Assembly (NCBI GenBank): GCA_038277395.1 | Contig: CM076190.1 | Span: 186,808,001-186,872,000, forward strand | Direction of reading: 5' to 3' | DNA: 64,000 nt | From: Dryocosmus kuriphilus | Taxonomy: Eukaryota > Arthropoda > Insecta > Hymenoptera > Cynipidae | Part shown: positions 23,473 through 34,544 of the stretch, in pieces | How positions within the stretch are numbered: the stretch's first letter is position 1 | Layout: each line of letters starts with the position of its first letter | Notes under the pieces: model-generated | Told to the model about the DNA's origin: nothing | Seen by the model: only the letters and a program-made list of their open reading frames with translations | Database searches by the model: none | Program-made: the position numbers and the translations under genes

Positions 23473-23995
23473 TACGTGGCTCGCCCTGTCACTCTCTACC
23501 CACTACACGTGCTTCTTCCTCCCTCTTCCTTTTCCTGTTCCGCTGGGCGTCATGAATTCATGTTCGCCACCGCTGACGTCCCTGCTCTCATCTATCACGC
23601 CTGTTGTATCCCCTCTATTGCGGCTTTCATTCGTTCCGCGTAAGTCTGAGCTTTTTTCGGCCTCCCACTGCCCTCTGTCCACCGAGCTTCGTAATAGCGA
23701 CATTCTGTTCTACCTTACCTACCGAGTAATTGTCCAACCCCATGCGCCTACCCCCTCACTTCCCCTTGCCTGTTAATTTCTTTCAACCCTATCCATGTGC
23801 CTACAATTCACCCTCCTGACTCCGAACCTACACCCTCTCTGTGTCCACCCTTCTACCCCTTTCCTCCCGCCCGTTGATCTTTCCACCCTTTTGCTTAACT
23901 CCGCACTGAGAGAAAACTTACAACCTAACCTCAAACTCACCACTCATTCACTTTTCACTTTTTTGACTCACTGGAAACGAAAGTCCCTGGTGTTG

Positions 23996-24470
23996 AGTCA
24001 AACGTCAACAAAATACCCGAAGCAGTTCAGGATCGGGTTAGATTGAATATTGCGAATACGTTATGCGGAACAATGAATTCGGGTTATGCGGACAAATCGA
24101 GACTCATTCAACTTCTGAAAAGAAACTACGCAGGCCGAGAAATTTGCGAAACGTAACCCGGATGTTATTTTTACGAAAGCCGATAAAGGTCATGTGACAG
24201 TAGCGTTGAAAAGGATTGATTATGATATGAATGTTAATGATTTGTTGCAAGACTGCGATACTTACGTTTTGAGAAATAAGGACACGTGTAAGAAGATCGG
24301 AAGGAATGTTAAAAAATTAGTAAATAAATGAGAATCAGGTAACTATGTTAATAGACTCACTGCGAATTGCCTCAAAGTGCCTCATGCTCAACCTTCTAGA
24401 TTATATGGCCTTCCAAATATTCACAAGTTAGGTACCCCGCTTAGACCGATTGTTTGTTATGTAGGCAGCG
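23996..24470 (+). pseudogene. PLE polyprotein, start of the reverse transcriptase
   Basis: Continues the frame of the piece that ends at 18947: NIANTLCGTMNSGYAD, then (after a one-base shift near 24156) NPDVIFTKADKG, a conserved motif of PLE reverse transcriptases. RLYGLPNIHKLGTPLRPIV follows. One TGA at 24329-24331 interrupts it. The catalytic YVDD box is not reached; the element is cut off after CYVGS. Confidence 0.75.
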
Positions 24471-25790
24471 CACAGTGGTCGGAAACACCCAAAAAGCTGG
24501 TCAAAACTAAAAAAAGTATTTTTGTTTTGTTTTATTTCAAATGCGTGTTTCGATAGAAAACGTATTTCTGCACATTTTGCCAAAATAGCAGGCAAGTGTG
24601 GTGCCTACGCGAAGCTCAATCGCATGTGGAAGTCACTGGTGTCAAATACTTGCGCGAAACGTGTTGTAGCGTGAATATATTACGCTCCGTCTAAAGTGCT
24701 CTTCTATTGTGATTTAAGTGTTTATTTCTAGTATTTCGATATGTAGAGTGTTGTTACGGGCTTATATAATAAAGTTTTACTGTCATTCCTTTGCCAATAT
24801 TGCGCAAAATATTTTTCAAGTAACCTGTAAAGTATCGTTATCGCAAATTATATTTAAAACAAAATTTTTCCGAAAAACGTCTCGAAAGTTATGTGTCCGC
24901 GAGACTCCGACTTGTTCTAAAATGAAATATGGATGTAAAGGTGTAATAAACAGAAAAATCAAAGAAACAGCTGCTACTTTTTGCTATTCTTGTTTCAATC
25001 CATATTTTTCTGCGGTCACGCGTACTAGTTGGCGTGAGGTGACCGGTTCAAGCCTTCCACAGCGCGCGGGCCGGTAATAGCCAGGCTCGGCCCGGGCCCA
25101 TTTACTATAACCAGCGACCTATTAGATATTCCTTTTCTGTCATAAATGTATAACTGATTATTTATGCATATCGTAGGACAAAATCACCGCCCGAGTTACA
25201 GTGCACTCGGAAGGAGATTTTTATGTTAATAAAAGAGCACCTGCAGTGAAGCTTGGATGAACAGCTCGCGATTTTAGAAAAAAAACGTCTAGAAACGAAA
25301 AAAATATTTTTTCAAATATATCTTGATAAAAAAAAGAGCACAAAACTATTAATTTCAAAATTTCAAACCAAATGGCGAGAGTTTGCAGGGATAACGGAAC
25401 GATTCTTTAAGGTCAATGACACATGGCTCAACACGACCGTAACCATGACCGTGAGTGTCGTATTTTTATTGTACTTTTACTCTACTCTTAGTGTATATAA
25501 TATTCTAAATTTAAATTAGTAAAATTTAGCTGCAAAATTCGCAGTCTCATAGATTACATATTTAATTAATTTTCAGCTCTAGTTTTCATACAAAACGAGT
25601 GAAAATAATTAAATTACAGAGCTTCCTAAAGTACATTAATATTTTCTAGAACATTGCCATCAATAAAAAAGTAGCGGGATCAAAGAGTGGGCGCCCTTCT
25701 GCAAAACTCAATACAGCCAGTGATCGAAACATTAAAAAAATTATTGCCGGACATTTTGGATCCTTCATCTATATTATTTATTGATTATAT
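24471..25790 (+). other. Edge of an unidentified element with a two-exon reading frame
   Basis: The PLE stops here and CACAGTGGTCGGAAACACCC begins, which looks like a transposon terminus, although no matching inverted end was found in the window. The block contains short open frames (MKYGCKGVINRKIKETAATF at 24922-24981) and a spliced pair of exons described separately. Confidence 0.3.
25253..25790 (+). CDS. Two spliced exons of an unrecognised protein
   Basis: Exon 1 (about 25253-25450) is open and reads LDEQLAILEKKRLETKK ... FQTKWREFAGITERFFKVND, then TWLNTTVTMT. A consensus donor (ACC|GTGAGT) lies at 25451. The acceptor TATTTTCTAG ends at 25649. Joining in phase 0 gives NIAINKKVAGSKSGRPSAKL and NTASDRNIKKIIAGH before a stop near 25785. 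The pattern of a Phe/Trp-rich helix followed by SGRPS and a basic stretch resembles N-termini of transposon-borne proteins in arthropods, but I cannot name the family. The 5' end is missing (the frame begins without an ATG) and the 3' end may be cut off. Confidence 0.35.
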
Positions 25791-26009
25791 ATAATTATTT
25801 CAAATTATTTACAAAACAGTATTTTTGAATACATTTTTATTCGAATCCGACATTTTTTCACTTTAAAAGCCGCCATTTCTGATCATCCATTTTGAATTTT
25901 CCATTTTTAGTTCACTTTAATAATCAGCGACCTCGAAAACCCTCTTATACTAATTTTCAGAAAAATCCAATAATTATTCAGCACACTCGTCCACCATATT
26001 GGATCCGCC

Positions 26010-27892
26010 ATTTTGTTTTTAAAGTCCACGACGTACCCACGGCTAAACACCTAGGGGTAGCCAAAACGCTCAATCGTTTATCCCGCCACTACTTCTGGCC
26101 CGTGATGCTCCAGATGGCAACTCGATACGTGCGGAGTTGCCTCAATTGCCAGAGGTTTAAATCGCAATAGCAGGACCCGGCTGGCGAGATGCACGCCACC
26201 ACCGTCAACCAGCATTGGGTGATGATATCCGTGGACTTGATCGGGCCGCTACCCCGCTCAAATAAAGGAAACAACTGGCTCCTCGTAATGCAGGACCGCT
26301 ACACCAAGTGCATCGAGATACACCCTCTAAGGAAAGCCACCGAACAGGCTGTAGCCAACTCTATAAGGGACCATGTATGCCTCCGACACGGATGTCCGAG
26401 AACCATGGTCTCAGACAACGGAATCCAATTCATCAGTAAGGAGATCCAGAGGATATGCGAGGAACTACACATCGACCACCGCTTCACTCCAACGTACACA
26501 CCGCAGTGCAATCCGGTGGAATGAGTCAACCGGGTAATAAAGACGATGATAGCTCAGAGTACTGAGAGGTCCCAAAAGTCATGGGACACACATCTGGTCG
26601 AATTGCAGTTCGCCTACAACACCGCCACCAGCTCCACAACCGGATTCTCACCAGCTTATTTAAACTACGGACGCGAACTACGCCCACCAGGTAGCCTAAT
26701 ACAAGAAGCTGCCCCATCCAGCCACGAGAAGCCCAAACAGCGTATTGTCCAAGTGCACGCAGCACTAGAACTCGGCCAGAAACGAATGGCGGCGAACTTT
26801 CAAAAACAACAAAAACACTATAATCTACGGAGGAGGAAGTGGACACCGACACCCGGCACAAGAGTGTTGCGGAAAACCCATTATTTATCCAGTAAAACCG
26901 ACAACTTCAACGCAAAATTCGCAGCCAAATACGAAGGTCCGTTCACCGTACACCGTAAGCGATCAAACGTGATCTACGACTTGAGGGACGACCGTGGTAA
27001 CAACCTACGCAACGTACACGTAAAAGACATGAAACCGTACAAGGAGGAAGACGCAGAGAACTCGACCGCGACAGTAGAAACGGCCGTAACCGGCCAGACA
27101 TCCGGCAAGACCCGGACGGGGATAACCATGGCAACCACTGGACCGTCGGAAGTGGAAACGAACACCGCAGCCAAGGCACGAGACACGACACCACTCAGCA
27201 GTATTAAACGAGACACCGAACCAAACAGGAGACTAAACATGGAACAGGAAATCGCCGCTCTACAAGCCACGTTAGAGGAGGAAAATTTCCGGCGTTTTAG
27301 GGAGCTCGGAACTTTTTACCCGACCGAGGAGAAAGAGACCGTGACCGACGGGATGACACGCAAACCAACCCGGCCACACAAGATCTACGCGGGGGAAAGA
27401 AAAAGACCCTTCGGGGTCGCGACCTGCCGTCCCCGCATTCGGAAAGTGGAGACGGTGCATCACCCGGTCCGAGTAATGAAGGAGGTAAGCGCGGTAATGG
27501 AGGAAGCCACACCACCAGCAGAACAACGGCGCGCCGTCCTCATCACCGCTCGGCCACAACCACCCAAAACAAACACCAGACGTACCATGCCTACGCCCAG
27601 AACGGGGGAGACAAGGCGGACGGCAAGACGAACACCGCGGATATCGACCACACAACCGCCAACAAGGTCAATCACACATTCGGTGCCAAAACCAGTCCTC
27701 CGACCAACACCAGAAACTGCCATCCAGACAACGCCCGTGCCAGTCGCATGGGTGCCACCGGTATTAGCCACACCCTCAGCACCGGTACTGACCGTCCCGC
27801 CACTACCAGCACCAGTCACACCACCGTCATCAACTCCAGCCACAGCAGTTGCCAACAGCCAGCCGCCGTGGTTGGGCGAACCTTTTCCCTAA
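26010..27892 (+). pseudogene. Gypsy-type integrase and C-terminal domain
   Basis: The 3' end of a Gypsy pol gene in one frame with two stops, TAG at 26168-26170 and TGA at 26522-26524. The zinc-binding part is KHLGVAKTLNRLSRHYFWP then RYVRSCLNCQRFK (HHCC). The catalytic core has SVDLIGPLP (first Asp), VSDNGIQF (second Asp) and NPVE followed directly by the TGA (Glu). Next come QFAYNTATSSTTGFSPAYL and the C-terminal domain with KFAAKYEGPFTVHRKRSNV and NVHVKDMKPY. The last 280 residues form a Pro/Thr/Arg-rich tail up to 27892, which is unusual in length and much more GC-rich than its surroundings. The 5' edge near 26010 is abrupt; protease, reverse transcriptase and LTRs are absent. Confidence 0.85.
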
Positions 27893-28480
27893 AATAAGAG
27901 CCGCAGATAGTTTTTTTGATAATAAGAATCTGAACTTTTTTGGCATTTCGTTAATTTATAAATTTGTCAATAGCGAGACAGTCTTAATTAGTGCCAAGCT
28001 TCGCCATTGACTGGCGCCCATGATTTTTTTTGGATAGATTAAAAAATGGAATTGTTTCGAGCTTTTTCACTGAGTGGAGCATTTATTTAGGAGGCAAAAC
28101 TTCCCCTCACAACTATTATTATATTTTGATTAGATAATAATTTTCATTTTCATTTTTAAATACAATTCTTACTTTAATAAATTGTATCAGATCTGTTTTT
28201 GGGAGTGTCATAAGGTGAGGACCCATTTGAATCATTATTCTCATCCATTCTTGAATATAATAAAAACAGAATAAATTTCCAAATTACACATACCACAAAA
28301 ATTTCAATGGAAAAAGTTTTCAAATCAATTAGGAATTACAAGAATAAATATTGTGACTCAACCAACTTTAGAAACAAGTTTCAATACTTCAATATTTGTC
28401 ATTTTCTTATCCTTTGGGTTTCGTTTTTCGCAAAGTTGGCTGCGGGCAGCCTCTCAGGCAAAAGGAGTAAAGCCCTCAAG
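27893..28480. other. 3' flank of the Gypsy relic
   Basis: AT-rich. TGACTGGCGCCCATG at 28009-28023 recalls a primer-site-like motif but has no LTR beside it. No gene seen. Confidence 0.4.
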
Positions 28481-28503
28481 TTACCCGAAAAATAAACCAG
28501 CAT

Positions 28504-29190
28504 TTATTTTATAATATTTACATGCGAAAATTTGTGGTATGTATAATTAAATAAATCTTTACGGTCCACGGTACCACCTTTGTCTAAAACTTCTAATATT
28601 CTCTTATAATTAGTTTCGGTATACTTCAAAATGGGTGGAGCATAAAATGCCGGAAATTTTCCCACGAAATTCGAAGATTGATTTCCATAGATGTGACTGA
28701 ATTCCATATCAATCTATAAAGAGAAAGTTCTATTATATTCATACATTCATTTTTAAACACACAAGTGTTGCAAAATATTGAATAAGATTAAAAAATGTAA
28801 ATTTTTTATTTTATTGGTTCACCACCGTAATAAAACAGTCGTGGACACTGCTCGTAAATTTCATTCAGGGATGAACTTTAATTATTCACTCTCTTCGGTT
28901 TAGGCGTGCGTTCTCCAGTGCTTTGAGAACAAGGTCTTTCTGGTGTGCAGACGAAATCGTGTAAGACGTTCAATGTTTCTGAAAATCAAAATGAAGGCGT
29001 TTAAATATAATTTTGAAATAAAAATAAATTAGGCTCAAAATTGGTTATAAAAGCAAACCTTAACCCTCAGTTTTTCTGTTGAAAAAAGACTTGCCAAACA
29101 ATTATTAGAAATTTCATCAGTTGCGTTTTCCCCAGTTCTCACATCTAAATTCGGAGATTCTTTATTAGTCTATGAAATAGAAGAAAACTG
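28504..29190 (-). CDS. Possible spliced gene or fragment, minus strand
   Basis: On the minus strand several open pieces begin after good acceptors. These are TTCATAG|ACTAATAAAG (about 29168), reading TNKESPNLDVRTGENATDE; GATTTTCAG|AAACATTG (about 28981), reading TLNVLHDFVCTPERPCSQ; and CTTTATAG|ATTGATATGG (about 28712), reading IDMEFSHIYGNQSSNFVGKF up to a stop at 28504. A donor-like GTGAAT after PKPKR would join the last two in frame. The joint between the first two is not in frame with the obvious donors. The product is unknown; this may be a host gene, an old pseudogene or chance. Confidence 0.25.
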
Positions 29191-29575
29191 AATTTTATAT
29201 GGTGTAGATGTTCTAATTTTAAATTATATCTATAAAATTTCTTCCCTGCTCTGAAACAAGTCATGTTCTGAAAATGTATAAAATATTGTTTTTATGTAAT
29301 AACTGAAATCCATAAATAGCATTAAAACTCAATAAATGATTAAAAATCATTAAATACGGCTTACCTATACTAACACTGGAAACCGTAAACTCGAAGTAAA
29401 ATTGCTCCAAAATTACTTCGCACTACGCGCAGAACTTTATTTTATGAAGAGGAAGTGCAAACTGAAAAGACTGAAAAGGTTCAGTTTCGAATATTTTACA
29501 ATGAGTTCTGAAAGTGCGTTTAACTCAAGTGCCTTGGTAGAAAGGTAAAGACTATTCACTATTGACTATAGGGCT
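29191..29575. other. Upstream flank of the BEL element
   Basis: AT-rich. A donor-like TATAG|GTAAGC (minus strand) is at about 29360-29370. No gene that I can defend. Confidence 0.3.
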
Positions 29576-29967
29576 TGTTATTTTTGCACCTTGTTGTACG
29601 TGCTTTCCCTAAAAATGCTTCTCAGGGAAAAGGTTTCGTATAAGAATAATTTTTATGTACAGATATAAAGTTTTACAAAAGCCTTCAATTTTTTCCTTAT
29701 AAAAAGAAAGAGCACATAAGTCGAAAGTTCTTTTCAGATTGATTCACTCAGCCCCTCTTTGATAGCTTGTGCCTCAGATCTCACACGTCGTTCTCCAAAG
29801 TAGGGTTAAAATAAACAAAGATAATCGTAGATATGCTTAAAAGAAATATATTAAAGCATATATGTTTGTAGTGAAGTATAGTATAAAGGAAATATAATCC
29901 ACCCTGTAAAACGCGCATAGGATGAAAGTACAATAATATTTATAGTTATAATTAATTAGATTAAACA
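29576..29967 (-). repeat. 3' LTR of the BEL element
   Basis: 392 bases, starting TGTTATTTTTGCACCTTG and ending GATTAAACA on the plus strand. The polypurine tract beside it reads AACGGGGGGAGTA on the minus strand (29968-29980). Confidence 0.95.
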
Positions 29968-30011
29968 TACTCCCCCCGTTGAGAGAGTAATCGATCAACA
30001 TTCATGATACT

Positions 30012-32498
30012 TCAACTTGTCCGCCGATTGGCAGTACACCAGATTTTTAACAGGTTCGACATAGTCACATGAAAGTTAGGCAAGTTACCCACTTTATATT
30101 CAGCTAATCTGGGTTTAGCGCGAAAACAAATGACGCATTTTCTGATTACCTTTTTAATTTGATTTCGCCCATCTATAGGCCAATACCTTTGAAGCATAGC
30201 ATACAAAGTAGTCTGCGCTCCGGCATGATAGTAGATCAAATGATAGCGAGTGATAATAAGGTCAGTTATAAAATTTTATGTTGGTAATATAAGCGGATGC
30301 CGCTTGTCAAAGGAAATGTCAGCATTTTTCAAACGACCCCCAACACGCAATAATCCTTCTTCACTGAGAAACGGATCTAGATTATAAATTCGACTTTTTT
30401 TGCTTAAGGATTCTCCTTCAGTTAAGTTCTCGACTTCTTTACAAAAACATGACTTTTGGACAAGCCGCATTATTATCGTTTCTGGGTGACTCGATTCTAC
30501 TGTTTTTAAATGACACTTGTATGAACGATACGTGGGTAGGAACCCATAACACAGTAACAGTAACAGTAACCGCATAATTCTAGTGTCGGTATAGTGAGCT
30601 TTTTCAAAGGAGCTACGCGAGATTTGGAACTTAAAAGAGCGCATCGACTTTCTTTATTTTCATTATGTGACAGAATGTATAAACAAGCTCCGTAGCCTCT
30701 CTCACTAGCATCGTGAAACCCATGTATTTCTACTCTGAGTGGGTTACTAATCAAAGCGTTTCTCGTAAATAAAATATCATTTACAGATTCTAATTCCTCG
30801 CAAAAGTATACCCATTTATGATGTATAGATGAGGAACCGACTCGTCCGATTTAAATTTAGCTGCCCAAAGCTATTGTATTATCAATTTAGCGTACAAGAT
30901 TATCGGACCAAGAAGACCTAGAGGATCGAATAGCTTGGCCATTTCTGACAGAATGAATCTTTTGGTGATACTTCTGTTTAGATCAAGGTTTTTAAAGAAA
31001 TGCACGAAAGAGTCTTCTCTAGCTTTCCAGTATATCCCCAAAGTTTTTTCAACGTAATATTTATTTACTTTGAAATCGTTATCAAGACTTTCTTCGTTAT
31101 TACCTTCAACTACATCAGGTTCGTTTGAAGCCCATTGCCGTGTGTTAAGACAGGCTCGACTCAAGAGTTGAGTCATCTGATTGCAAATCTCGCGTGCCTC
31201 TAACCGCTTGGAAGCACCCGTTATCAATTTATCTGCATACATATCCTTTTTTAGCAAATTTGCCGCTACAGGAAAATCATGGCACTCTAAGTCAGCCAGA
31301 TGATGGGAACATCGAATAGCCAAAGAAGCTGCCGGGGCGAAACCAAACATCACTCTATTTAAGCAGTATTCTTTCGTGTGATTGTTTTCATGCCAAAGAA
31401 TTTTTTGATACTTGCGGTCTTCCTCGCAAATTAAGAATTGCCGATACATTTTTTCTATATCAGCAATAAGTACGTACGCGTGAAATTTAAAACAGATTGA
31501 CAAGGCAAAAAGGTCGTCTTGTATTGTGGGACCAACCATTAAGGTTTCGTTTAAGGAAATTCCCTAGGTACTTTTAGCTGATGCACTGAAAACTCCTCGT
31601 AATTTTGTAGTATTACTTGATTCTTTAATAAACGCATGGTGAGGTAAGTAAAAGCCTTTCGAATCTTCGGTTGATTTTATAAACGACATACGATTTAAGT
31701 TCAAGTATTCCTGTATTACCGCCGAATATTGCATTTTGAATTCAGAGTTATTATCGAATTTTTTAAGCAACCCGTTTAATCTGTTTATATCGTTTTATTT
31801 GGATTCGCCTAATAACTTGAGTGGCGCTTTGAAAGACAATGCTACGATAAACCGGTCGTCCTCGTCTCGACTTACATGTTCTTTAAAGTGAGCTTCACAC
31901 TCGATTTATTCTGGAGAAAAATACGATTGGTTTGTTATCTCCTGAACAGACCAAAGTCTTTCCATCATCGTTTTTAATTCTGTTCGTAAGCAAACCGAAG
32001 TTTTAGGTGTTATCGAATTTTTTGGAGATTCTAAACAGCCAGCGATTATCCATCCCAATCGAGTTCTTCACAAATACAGATCGCTCTCATGTTGTGAAAG
32101 ATTAATTTGACCAAATGGAAAATAAAGATAAAGTCACTCCGGCCCCGATAGGCATTGCGACAGAGAGGTCCGTGAAAGCTTGGATCAGCAAGCGGAATGT
32201 TTTTAGGAATTTGTAGAAGCTCTCGAGGTATTGCTTAATTAGGCACGAAGTCCGTAATATGAGGAACGATCAAGAAATTGAGTGCGCGTTTATGCTCATT
32301 GTATAGGAATATACCATTTACAGAAGTTGTAAGGTTATCAAGGGCACCAATTGAAAAGCAACATTTAGATTGTGTAAGTAGCAATTTTTTGACAAAAATG
32401 ATTGTTACAAAATTGGCAGTGGTACAAGTATCAAGCAATATACGGGCTTTAATCAGATTATCTTTATAATCAAATGCCTCTACTATCGCGCTCGCCAT
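30012..32498 (-). pseudogene. BEL pol remnant (protease, RT, RNase H, integrase N-end)
   Basis: The protease region reads ARILLDTCTTANFVT (32440-32400), where the catalytic Asp-Ser/Thr-Gly has become Asp-Thr-Cys. Reverse transcriptase: FYLPHHAFIKESSNTTKLR (31630-31690), VLIADIEKMYRQF (31470), LNRVMFGFAPAASLA (31340) and YADKLITG (31215-31245), where the YVDD box has lost its second Asp. RNase H: IHGFHDASERGYGACLY (30680-30730). A spacer with LSEEGLLRVGGRL follows, then the integrase zinc domain HAGAQTTLYAMLQRYWP ... CVICFRAKP (30110-30225). After SNLLKIW the element jumps to its end. At least five frame breaks. RT and protease could not work as written. Confidence 0.9.
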
Positions 32499-32619
32499 TA
32501 GTTGGAAAGGTGGTGTCGAGTTGTAAGAAGTTAATACGATATTTGAAACTTCCTTTGATAATCATGCTTCTTTAGTCACGTGTTGCTCTTATGGCTTCGT
32601 AAAGTGTAGCAAGGTGTTA

Positions 32620-33797
32620 TGACGTTTACAGTATTTTTTACAGTTTCCGAATTTATATTCTTTAGCTGAGTGATACCGTAAACAATTAAAGCAAAGTGAG
32701 GAGTTTTTCACGATTTTGAAACGCTCATTGACCGTCAACTTTAAGAATTTGCCGCATTTAAAAAGCATATGAGTTTTCGAGCAAAAAGGACATTTTTTGG
32801 AAGTGGCAGTTAATAATGCCTGACTTTTATATTACATTTTCCGTCTTTAAGCAGGGCTAGGATCTATGTCAGCATATTCTTTCCTAGGGGGGACAACAGC
32901 TAGACGCGTAGATGAACTAGCAGCAGTCCTGTATAGGAAATCTGTGAGATCTTCTAGCTTGGAAAATTCGCTTTTCTTAATTGTCTCCTCTCATTTTTCC
33001 AGAGTGAATTTATGTAGCTTTTCTTCTATAATCGCAAAGACTATTTCGGAACTCAAATTTACACCTAGAGTAGATGAAGATTGAAGGTGTTGTTGTGATT
33101 CATCCACGAGAGTTATTAATCCTTTGTAACATTCTTTTTCTTGAACCGGTAAACGTAATAACAAACTTAAATATCATGATATTAATGATCGCTTGTCTTC
33201 GTACGATTTTTCCAAAAGATTCAAAGCGCGTTCGCAATTTTGTTCGTTAATAGAGAACATTTGAATTTTGCGTAAAGCTTCGTCCTTAAGAACCGATCTC
33301 AAATATTGCAATTTCTCTACGCTTGGAAGCTCGTCATGAGTACGTATCATTGTGCGAAACGTATCTTTGAATGACAACCACTCTTCAATCTTACCGCTAA
33401 AAGTTGGGAGTACCGTTTAAAGCAATTTTAATCTTTTACGATTTGCGGATTTCATCGATTCATTGACATTTTCGATACTGGAGACCGATTCGCGAATAAC
33501 ATTATTTGCGTTTCCACTGCATTGTGGCCGTATAGATGTCAATGTATTGTGTGCTTCAGTAAGTACTTGGAAATATAAATTTTGCATTATTTTTTCCTCA
33601 GGAATGTGGTCTGTTTCCGCATCGATTAATTGTATTTCATCGCATACTTCGTCTAGTTTAGTTAGACACGAAAGAATTGAATTATACCTTAACTCTAATT
33701 CAGTAACTTGATTGGAATTGTTACTGTCAAATTTTACAAGAAACTCCTTGAACGCAGTTATATTTTCTTGAATAGTGTTACGCTTTTGTAAAAGCAT
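32620..33797 (-). pseudogene. BEL gag remnant
   Basis: Starts at 33797 with LLQKRNTIQENITAFKEFL, the usual opening of BEL gag proteins. It continues with DELPSVEKLQYLRSVLKDEA (33174-33377), the conserved capsid-like block, and KLEDLTDFL. Zinc knuckles follow near 32790-32640 (CPFCSKTHMLFKC and LCFNCLRYHSAKE ... GNCKKYCKRHNTLLH). Frames change at least twice and stops are present at 33414 and 32840-32850. Confidence 0.75.
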
Positions 33798-34526
33798 GTT
33801 CAGTCTGTCAAAATATTCAATTTTTTTCTACCTTTATTGACTCTATAATTGATCAAAGATTTTTACGCGTATGTAATTCTAGCCACTTTAAAAACTGAAT
33901 CTTGTAAATCACACATGAGGTCAAGCGAAACCGATTCAATGGACACCTAATAAGAGAATCAATGATCTACATACCTCGATTTACCTGATACTATCTATTG
34001 AGACAATGATGTTTACAAAAGGCGAGACGTCTATTCGCATCGTCTCTAGACTTATTGGTGCAAGATGTTTGATCGAGTAGCCTTGTTGCGCATAGTTGCA
34101 GGCTGTTTTATTCGCATTGACCTGCCGTATTACTCGTACTGAAAGATTTTTCTATAGCATAATCTTGAATAGATCTTTCACGAGATTTTTTAACGCATCG
34201 TCTCATGAGCTTTAAAGCACAGTGAAGATTTGGCGTTAAATGTTTTTTCTTTGAAAAAAAATTTTTTTTTGCGAATGTTGAGGATGTAATTAGCCTGTTC
34301 TGAACCAAACGTCGTGTAAATAGTAGTGTAATCCACTTATCACTGCTATTTGTTCGTATTTTTTAATAAATGGCAGTAAGATAGAAGTTCACTTTTGTCA
34401 CTGATCACTATATATTGTGCTTATATACACTTCACTTTCATTGTATATGAGTACATGTGTATATGACTATACAGCGACTCGAAAAACACCCTTATTTTGT
34501 TAGTCTTATAAAAAAGCTCATTCAAT

Positions 34527-34544
34527 ATCCGGCTCGAAGGACCA
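34527..34544 (-). promoter_or_regulatory. Primer binding site, tRNA-Tyr
   Basis: Directly inside the 5' LTR the plus strand reads ATCCGGCTCGAAGGACCA, which is the 3' end of insect tRNA-Tyr (from memory of the Drosophila tRNA) with CCA. All 18 bases therefore fit as a primer site for minus-strand synthesis. tRNA-Tyr priming is known in Pao-type elements. Confidence 0.85.

Larger units (their letters stand above)
18948..23986 (-). mobile_element. Lys/Glu-rich LINE inserted in the PLE
   Basis: A nearly full-length two-ORF non-LTR retrotransposon of about 5.0 kb on the minus strand, flanked by CTGATGTTG (18939-18947) and CTGGTGTTG (23987-23995) as a probable 9-bp target duplication with one change. 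Its 3' end reads GGGTATAAATAAACAATGAC with no long poly(A). The plus strand is strikingly pyrimidine-rich (CTTCC/TTTCC) because the proteins are Lys/Glu/Arg-rich. Order on the minus strand: 5' UTR 23986-23473, ORF1 23472-22677, ORF2 about 22430-19321, 3' UTR to 18948. The clade is undetermined; the ORF1 type recalls L1, the ORF2 type is common in ant and wasp genomes. Confidence 0.8.
18070..24470 (+). mobile_element. Penelope-like element, interrupted by a LINE
   Basis: A PLE on the plus strand in two pieces, 18070-18947 and 23996-24470, separated by the LINE at 18948-23986. If one copy of CTG(A/G)TGTTG is left out, the frame runs on from NIIADV into ESNVNKIPEAVQDR without a break, which dates the LINE after the PLE. 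The element stops at 24470, inside the first part of the reverse transcriptase (RLYGLPNIHK, PLRPIVCYVGS), where another sequence starts. The remaining reverse transcriptase and the GIY-YIG domain are missing. Confidence 0.75.

Noticed and set aside
26526..27855. Long minus-strand frames across the Gypsy tail
   Set aside because: Shadows of the GC-rich integrase tail; no motif.
34527..34544. Part of a tRNA-Tyr gene
   Set aside because: Only the last 18 bases match and they lie exactly beside the BEL LTR, so it is the primer site.
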